Source of the DNA: Solitalea koreensis
GTDB lineage: Bacteria > Bacteroidota > Bacteroidia > Sphingobacteriales > Sphingobacteriaceae
Assembly: GCF_900182575.1 (NCBI RefSeq)
Contig: NZ_FXSZ01000001.1
Location: forward strand, 310,001 to 374,000
Direction: 5' to 3'
DNA: 64,000 bases
The notes under the pieces are model-generated. The model saw nothing but the letters and a program-made list of their open reading frames with translations, had not been told where the DNA came from and did no database searches. A program made the position numbers and the translations under genes. Positions 60,101 to 64,000 of the stretch are shown piece after piece (the first letter of the stretch is position 1; every line of letters starts with the position of its first letter).

Positions 60101-61066
60101 CTACAATAAGCTATTGATTAACCTTTCAATTGAAACACCTTCCGCCTCCGCTTTATAATTACGAACGATACGATGGCGCAAAACAGATGTAGCTACCGCC
60201 TGCACATCTTCAATATCGGGCGAATATTTGCCTGATATAGCAGCATGGCATTTAGCACCTAACACTAAGAACTGAGAGGCGCGTGGCCCTGCTCCCCAAG
60301 TCAGGTAATTGTTTACCATATCGGTTGCATGGCTAGTTCCAGGACGTGTTTTACTCACCAGATTAACCGCATAGTTCAAGACATTATCAGTTACCGGAAT
60401 ATTCCGCACCAAATGCTGGAAATACTCAATTTGATCTCCTGTTAAAACTTTTCGCAATTCGGCAGTTTTATTAGAGGTAGTATTCTTTACAATCATTAAC
60501 TCTTGCTCAAAGGTTGGATAATCAAGCAATACATTAAACATAAAGCGGTCGAGCTGTGCTTCCGGAAGTGGATAGGTACCTTCCTGTTCAATTGGGTTTT
60601 GAGTAGCCAATACAAAAAAAGGCTTAGGCAAACGGTGGGTTATGCCGCCCACAGTTACTGCACGTTCTTGCATCGCTTCTAACAAAGCAGCTTGTGTTTT
60701 AGGAGGCGTACGGTTAATTTCATCGGCAAGGATGATGTTGGCAAACACAGGTCCTCTGACAAATTTGAACGAACGATCCTCTCCCAAAATTTCTGAACCG
60801 GTAATATCCGATGGCATTAAGTCAGGGGTGAATTGAATGCGATTATAGCTCAAATCAAGAACCCGGGAAATTGTTTGTACTAACAAAGTTTTTGCTAAAC
60901 CCGGCACCCCTACAAGCAAACAGTGCCCGTTACTAAAAATAGCTACGAGCACTGATTTTATAATATCATCTTGTCCGACAATTACTTTGCCTACTTCAGT
61001 TTGTATTTCATTATAAGCAATGCTGAGTGCATCTACTGCTTCTACTTCTGATTGGTATAGCGACAT
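60101..61066 (-). CDS. MoxR-family AAA+ ATPase
   Basis: The protein has 321 residues. Walker A GVPGLAKT is at 53-60 and Walker B IILADEINRT at 111-120, followed by AALLEAMQERAVTVGG and the sensor ATQNPIEQEGTYPLPEAQLDRF near 150-172. MoxR ATPases act as chaperones in maturation of protein complexes, often with DUF58 and VWA genes. None of those partners lies here. It follows the SurA-like gene by 63 bp. Confidence 0.93.
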   Translation of the reverse strand: MSLYQSEVEAVDALSIAYNEIQTEVGKVIVGQDDIIKSVLVAIFSNGHCLLVGVPGLAKTLLVQTISRVLDLSYNRIQFTPDLMPSDITGSEILGEDRSFKFVRGPVFANIILADEINRTPPKTQAALLEAMQERAVTVGGITHRLPKPFFVLATQNPIEQEGTYPLPEAQLDRFMFNVLLDYPTFEQELMIVKNTTSNKTAELRKVLTGDQIEYFQHLVRNIPVTDNVLNYAVNLVSKTRPGTSHATDMVNNYLTWGAGPRASQFLVLGAKCHAAISGKYSPDIEDVQAVATSVLRHRIVRNYKAEAEGVSIERLINSLL

Positions 61067-61129
61067 AGTTTTTCTCCGAAAGTAATTTAATATTTCCTTC
61101 CCAATTGAGGTTAATTTCCTCTCAGGATT

Positions 61130-62491
61130 TTATTTCGATTTCTTTAACCACGGTTGTACTTCATTGCAACTTGCATAATCAGCATCAACCTTGATGAATT
61201 TTTCGGCACGTTTTTTAACCACCCATTCATTAAATATACGTTGCTGCTTTTCACTTAAAGCCGCTTCCTGAATGCGTGGGTAATCAAGATTCAAATTAGC
61301 CCTGTGAGGTTCAGATTGAGATTTGAAATAGATCAATCTAAAGCCTTGCTTGGTTTCTCCCTGAGAAATAAAAGGAATTGGCCGACTTAACTCACCTACT
61401 TTCATCGTATCAATGATTGACACTACTTCTTGATCCATTTGCCCTAAAGTATTCATAGGAATCAAACCGGTTCTTCCATTTTCAGGATTTTTAAACATAC
61501 CGCCGCTTGAGCGAGTATCAACATCATCAGAAAATGCAACAGCGGCTTCTCCGAAGGTCATTTTCTTATCGTTAATATAATGAATTGCGGAATCTAAATC
61601 GGCTTTTGCTTTATCCAATTCTTTTTGGGTGAATTCAGGGCGAATTAAAATATGGCGTACATTCACCTGATCTCCACGGCGATCAATGGACTGGATAATA
61701 TGAAATCCGAATTTAGTTTCAATAACAGGCGAAACCTCTCCCGGTTTTAATTTAAATGCAACGGCCTCAAAAGGTGTAACCATTTGCCCACGGCTAAAAT
61801 AACCTATTTCACCGTTGTTTCTTGCTGAACCCGGATCTTGTGAGTAAAGCATCGCTAAAGTTCCAAAGTTTTCACCGGCACGTACACGGGCACGCAATGC
61901 ATCCAATTTAGCTTTTGCCTGATCTTTTTCTTCTTTGCTATACACCGGATATCTTACGATTTCACCCACTTCAACTTCGGTACTGTAAAGCGGCAAACTG
62001 TCAACCGGCATTTTATCATAAAACGCTTTTACCTCAGCAGGAGAAACCGTGCTTCCTTCAGTAATTTTTGCATGCATGTTACGTGCCAATAACTGCTCAC
62101 GCACCTGCGGACGAATATCTACTTTAAATTGCAATACCGATTTACCTAACAACTCTTTTTCTAATTTCTCTTGCGAGCCAACTTGTGAAATAAAGTATTG
62201 AATACGTTGATTAATGGTTTGATCAATTTGAGACTCTTCAACAGTGATACTATCAAGCTCAGCTTGTGTTAACAGTAGCTTCTGTAATAACAATTCATTA
62301 AGAATAGTACATTTTACTTTTTCATTTGGTGGATTTTGCTGACGCAAATATTCCAAATACTGCGATTCTACATCGGATTGAAGAATAATCTTATCGGCAA
62401 CAACTCCTACAACTTTATCTACTGATTTTGATTGGGCAGAAACACCCATTGCAAAGCAAACTGCAACTAACAGCGTGAAAATTTTTTTCAT
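61130..62491 (-). CDS. SurA-like periplasmic peptidylprolyl isomerase
   Basis: The protein has 453 residues. The signal peptide ends near MGVSAQ (20). A SurA N-domain (about 25-160, VDKVVGVVADKIILQSDVESQYLEYL) is followed by two PpiC domains (about 175-275 with GEIGYFSRGQMV, and 278-385 with VRHILIRPEF). It is expected to chaperone outer-membrane proteins. The C-terminal 60 residues (LNLDYPRIQ...YASCNEVQPWLKKSK) are a tail of the usual kind. Confidence 0.92.
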   Translation of the reverse strand: MKKIFTLLVAVCFAMGVSAQSKSVDKVVGVVADKIILQSDVESQYLEYLRQQNPPNEKVKCTILNELLLQKLLLTQAELDSITVEESQIDQTINQRIQYFISQVGSQEKLEKELLGKSVLQFKVDIRPQVREQLLARNMHAKITEGSTVSPAEVKAFYDKMPVDSLPLYSTEVEVGEIVRYPVYSKEEKDQAKAKLDALRARVRAGENFGTLAMLYSQDPGSARNNGEIGYFSRGQMVTPFEAVAFKLKPGEVSPVIETKFGFHIIQSIDRRGDQVNVRHILIRPEFTQKELDKAKADLDSAIHYINDKKMTFGEAAVAFSDDVDTRSSGGMFKNPENGRTGLIPMNTLGQMDQEVVSIIDTMKVGELSRPIPFISQGETKQGFRLIYFKSQSEPHRANLNLDYPRIQEAALSEKQQRIFNEWVVKKRAEKFIKVDADYASCNEVQPWLKKSK

Positions 62492-62653
62492 CTAAAAATC
62501 TGGTAATTTTTGTTTATCAAACGCAAATCCAACAAGGAAATTACATAGGTAACAACTGTCAAAAATACATTTTTATTTTACTTGACAGCAAATAGTTTTA
62601 ATTGGCCGGTACTTTAAAACAAAACGATATGGATAAATAATTTATTTTTGGGG

Positions 62654-63217
62654 ATGGAAAAACTTTCTGTGACTCATGATGCTGTTGCATTAACTTCCTT
62701 AATGACTGAAGATCTGTATCAACTTGGAGATTGTGAAGCAGTAACATTGTTAAATAGTAACGAGCATGCACCTGTCGTTTCTGTAGTTGCCGAACCAACT
62801 CCTGAACTATCAAAAAACACGTCGTTCAATTATTTAGGCGATAATAACCGATACGTGGTTGTATTGGTAAATTATCCTAATCATGAATACATAGCTGATG
62901 GGGATAAAGAATTTCTTTTAAAAGTGATTAGCGCCCTCAAAATGGATTTAAAAGACATCGCGATTGTGAATATGGCAAAGTATCCGTCGGCGTCACTTAC
63001 CGAACTTCATGCTTTTTTTGCAGGAAATAAGATCATCAGCTTTAACATTGATCTCAACAATTCTCTTTTCAAAGAAATTGAACTTACTCCGTATGCAATC
63101 AAAGATCATCTGGAAATGAAAATTCTAGCCGCAGAGGCCTTAAACATCATTGGAGAAGATAATGCCCGCAAAAAATCATTATGGAACGCTTTAAAAATCA
63201 TGTTCAATGTCGCATAA
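62654..63217 (+). CDS. Protein of unknown function upstream of rdgB
   Basis: The protein has 187 residues from ATG 62654. No signal peptide or membrane segment is seen. VVVLVNYPNHEYI near 75-87 and ALKMDLKDIAIVNMAKYP near 97-114 look like alternating strands and helices of a small alpha/beta fold. I recognise no family with confidence. It overlaps the start of rdgB by 11 bp, so the two genes are translationally coupled. Confidence 0.75.
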   Translation: MEKLSVTHDAVALTSLMTEDLYQLGDCEAVTLLNSNEHAPVVSVVAEPTPELSKNTSFNYLGDNNRYVVVLVNYPNHEYIADGDKEFLLKVISALKMDLKDIAIVNMAKYPSASLTELHAFFAGNKIISFNIDLNNSLFKEIELTPYAIKDHLEMKILAAEALNIIGEDNARKKSLWNALKIMFNVA

Positions 63218-63791
63218 ACTTGTATTCGCCACCAATAACGCCCATAAACTGGAAGAAGTAAAACATTTACTAGGAGAAGGCTATGAACTTTTAACGCTTG
63301 ACGCCATTGGATGCACGGAAGATATTGCCGAAACAGGAAATAGTTTTAGTGAGAATGCCGGAATTAAATCATGGCATGTGGTAAACAACTATGGAATTGA
63401 CTGCTTTGGCGATGATAGCGGATTGGAAGTAGAAGCGTTAAACGGCGAACCCGGCATTTACTCTGCACGCTACAGCGGCAGCCGCAACTCCGATGAAAAC
63501 ATTAATCATCTGCTTAAAAATCTGGAAGGTAAAAATAACCGTAGAGCGCAATTCAGAACCGTTATTTCTCTTGTTTTGAACGGCGAAGAACACCTATTTG
63601 AAGGTATTGTAAAAGGCGCCATCCGCGCTGAACGCTCCGGGTCAAAAGGCTTTGGCTATGACCCAATATTCGAGCCAGAGGGCTATAATGTTACCTTTGC
63701 CGAAATGAGCATGGAAGAAAAAAACAGCATCAGTCATCGTGCAAAAGCAATGGAACAATTAGTAGTATTTTTGAAAAGAATAAGTGCGTAA
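63207..63791 (+). CDS. rdgB: Non-canonical purine NTP pyrophosphatase
   Basis: The protein has 194 residues. LVFATNNAHKLEEVKHLL starts the HAM1/RdgB pattern, followed by ETGNSFSENAGIKS near 38-51, FGDDSGLEVEALNGEPGIYSARYSG near 70-94 and SKGFGYDPIFEPEGYNVTFAEMSMEEKNSISHRAKA near 150-186. It hydrolyses ITP, dITP and XTP to keep them out of DNA and RNA. It is coupled to the unknown gene upstream. Confidence 0.96.
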   Translation: MSHKLVFATNNAHKLEEVKHLLGEGYELLTLDAIGCTEDIAETGNSFSENAGIKSWHVVNNYGIDCFGDDSGLEVEALNGEPGIYSARYSGSRNSDENINHLLKNLEGKNNRRAQFRTVISLVLNGEEHLFEGIVKGAIRAERSGSKGFGYDPIFEPEGYNVTFAEMSMEEKNSISHRAKAMEQLVVFLKRISA

Positions 63792-63825
63792 ATAAAAAGG
63801 CATATTCCTGAAAAACACTAATCGA

Positions 63826-63850
63826 GGCTAACTAAGTACCTTAGTTAGCC
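63826..63850. terminator. Hairpin between rdgB and the HepT-like gene
   Basis: GGCTAACTAA (63826-63835) pairs perfectly with TTAGTTAGCC (63841-63850) around the loop GTACC. The right arm contains the stop codon of the minus-strand HepT-like gene. It is placed to stop transcription from rdgB, but the T-run is weak. Confidence 0.65.
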
Positions 63851-64000
63851 TTAATAATTTCGTCAATATAATATTGCAAATCAGGCAGCTTATTTACGAT
63901 AAAATCCCACACAATATCGTAATCTACTCCAAAATAATTATGAATCAAACGATCTCTTGTTCCTGCCATTTTCTTCCACTCAATATTCACTGACCGGACC
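63841..64000 (-). CDS. HepT-like HEPN ribonuclease (DUF86 family), C-terminal part only
   Basis: Only the last 52 codons lie in the window; the gene continues to the right. The sequence INIEWKK-like VNIEWKKMAGTRDRLIHNYF carries the RX4-6HXY motif (RDRLIHNY) of HEPN ribonucleases, followed by GVDYDIVWDFIVNKLPDL, which is the usual DUF86/HepT C-terminus. HepT toxins normally pair with an MntA (MNT nucleotidyltransferase) antitoxin gene. The partner would lie outside the window and is not seen. Confidence 0.85.
   Translation of the reverse strand, partial: VRSVNIEWKKMAGTRDRLIHNYFGVDYDIVWDFIVNKLPDLQYYIDEIIKAN

Noticed and set aside
62643..62650. TATTTTTG just before the ATG at 62654
   Set aside because: It matches TAnnTTTG, but a transcript from it would start inside or after the start codon, and no TTTG lies 19 nt upstream.

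Overview
The window is a stretch of chromosome from a low-GC member of the Bacteroidota, most likely a Sphingobacteriales-type organism (a Solitalea/Pedobacter-like relative is my guess, not proven). The evidence is a SusC/SusD pair, the Bacteroidota promoter signature TTTG-N19-TAnnTTTG in front of several genes, the near absence of Shine-Dalgarno sequences, a fused E1 alpha/beta dehydrogenase, many short lipoproteins, and dispersed inverted repeats of the TGAGCGGAGTCGAA type. Nearly all of it is core-genome content. I see no prophage, insertion sequence, CRISPR array or rRNA operon.

Layout. 0-3.8 kb: end of a surface polysaccharide locus on the minus strand (nucleotide-sugar dehydrogenase cut by the window edge, Wzc-like tyrosine kinase, Wza-like export lipoprotein). 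4.2-4.5 kb: two tandem initiator tRNA genes with a near-consensus promoter and a terminator. 4.7-7.4 kb: the ribosome-assembly GTPases Era and Der and a small lipoprotein. 7.5-10.7 kb: a C-terminal processing protease, MurQ and an unknown protein. 10.8-15.2 kb: the phosphate-uptake operon pstS-pstC-pstA-pstB-phoU, preceded by 11-bp-spaced direct repeats that look like a Pho box. 15.4-20.4 kb: a SAM-I riboswitch, then metH and metF. 20.5-24.9 kb: an orphan SusD/SusC pair. 25.2-28.0 kb: two divergent membrane glycosyltransferases.

28.1-35.2 kb: small housekeeping genes (RsgA, MazG-like, Dtd, ComB-like, GcvT, two small enzymes or regulators, RNase HII, a SpoIIE-type phosphatase). 35.3-38.7 kb: a lone OppC-like permease, a GT2 glycosyltransferase and a flippase-like membrane protein. 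38.9-44.1 kb: RuvC, HIT, GreA, a small secreted protein, a 2-hydroxyacid dehydrogenase, KsgA and PdxA. 44.2-49.6 kb: BON lipoprotein, BON/LysM protein, guanine deaminase, DUF3078 outer-membrane protein, E1 fusion and Aat. 49.7-54.3 kb: LutB-like protein, M28 peptidase, RpiB and TatC. 54.4-59.3 kb: the conserved lipid cluster yceD-rpmF-plsX-fabH-accB-accC. 59.5-63.8 kb: NUDIX hydrolase, MoxR ATPase, SurA-like isomerase, an unknown protein and RdgB. The right edge cuts into a HepT-type HEPN toxin gene.

The most interesting signals are regulatory or small-scale. They are the Pho-box-like repeats overlapping the -33 position of the pstS promoter, a SAM riboswitch whose closing-stem strand GATAAGC is repeated just before a U-tract, the duplicated initiator tRNAs, an in-frame tandem duplication at the end of metF, a translation start of yceD that appears to sit within a few bases of its own promoter, several families of dispersed repeats, and the HEPN gene at the edge. 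I found no clearly new multi-gene system; the candidates worth follow-up are in the findings. Translation starts were moved from the longest open frame where a promoter, a terminator or a signal peptide indicated a later start.
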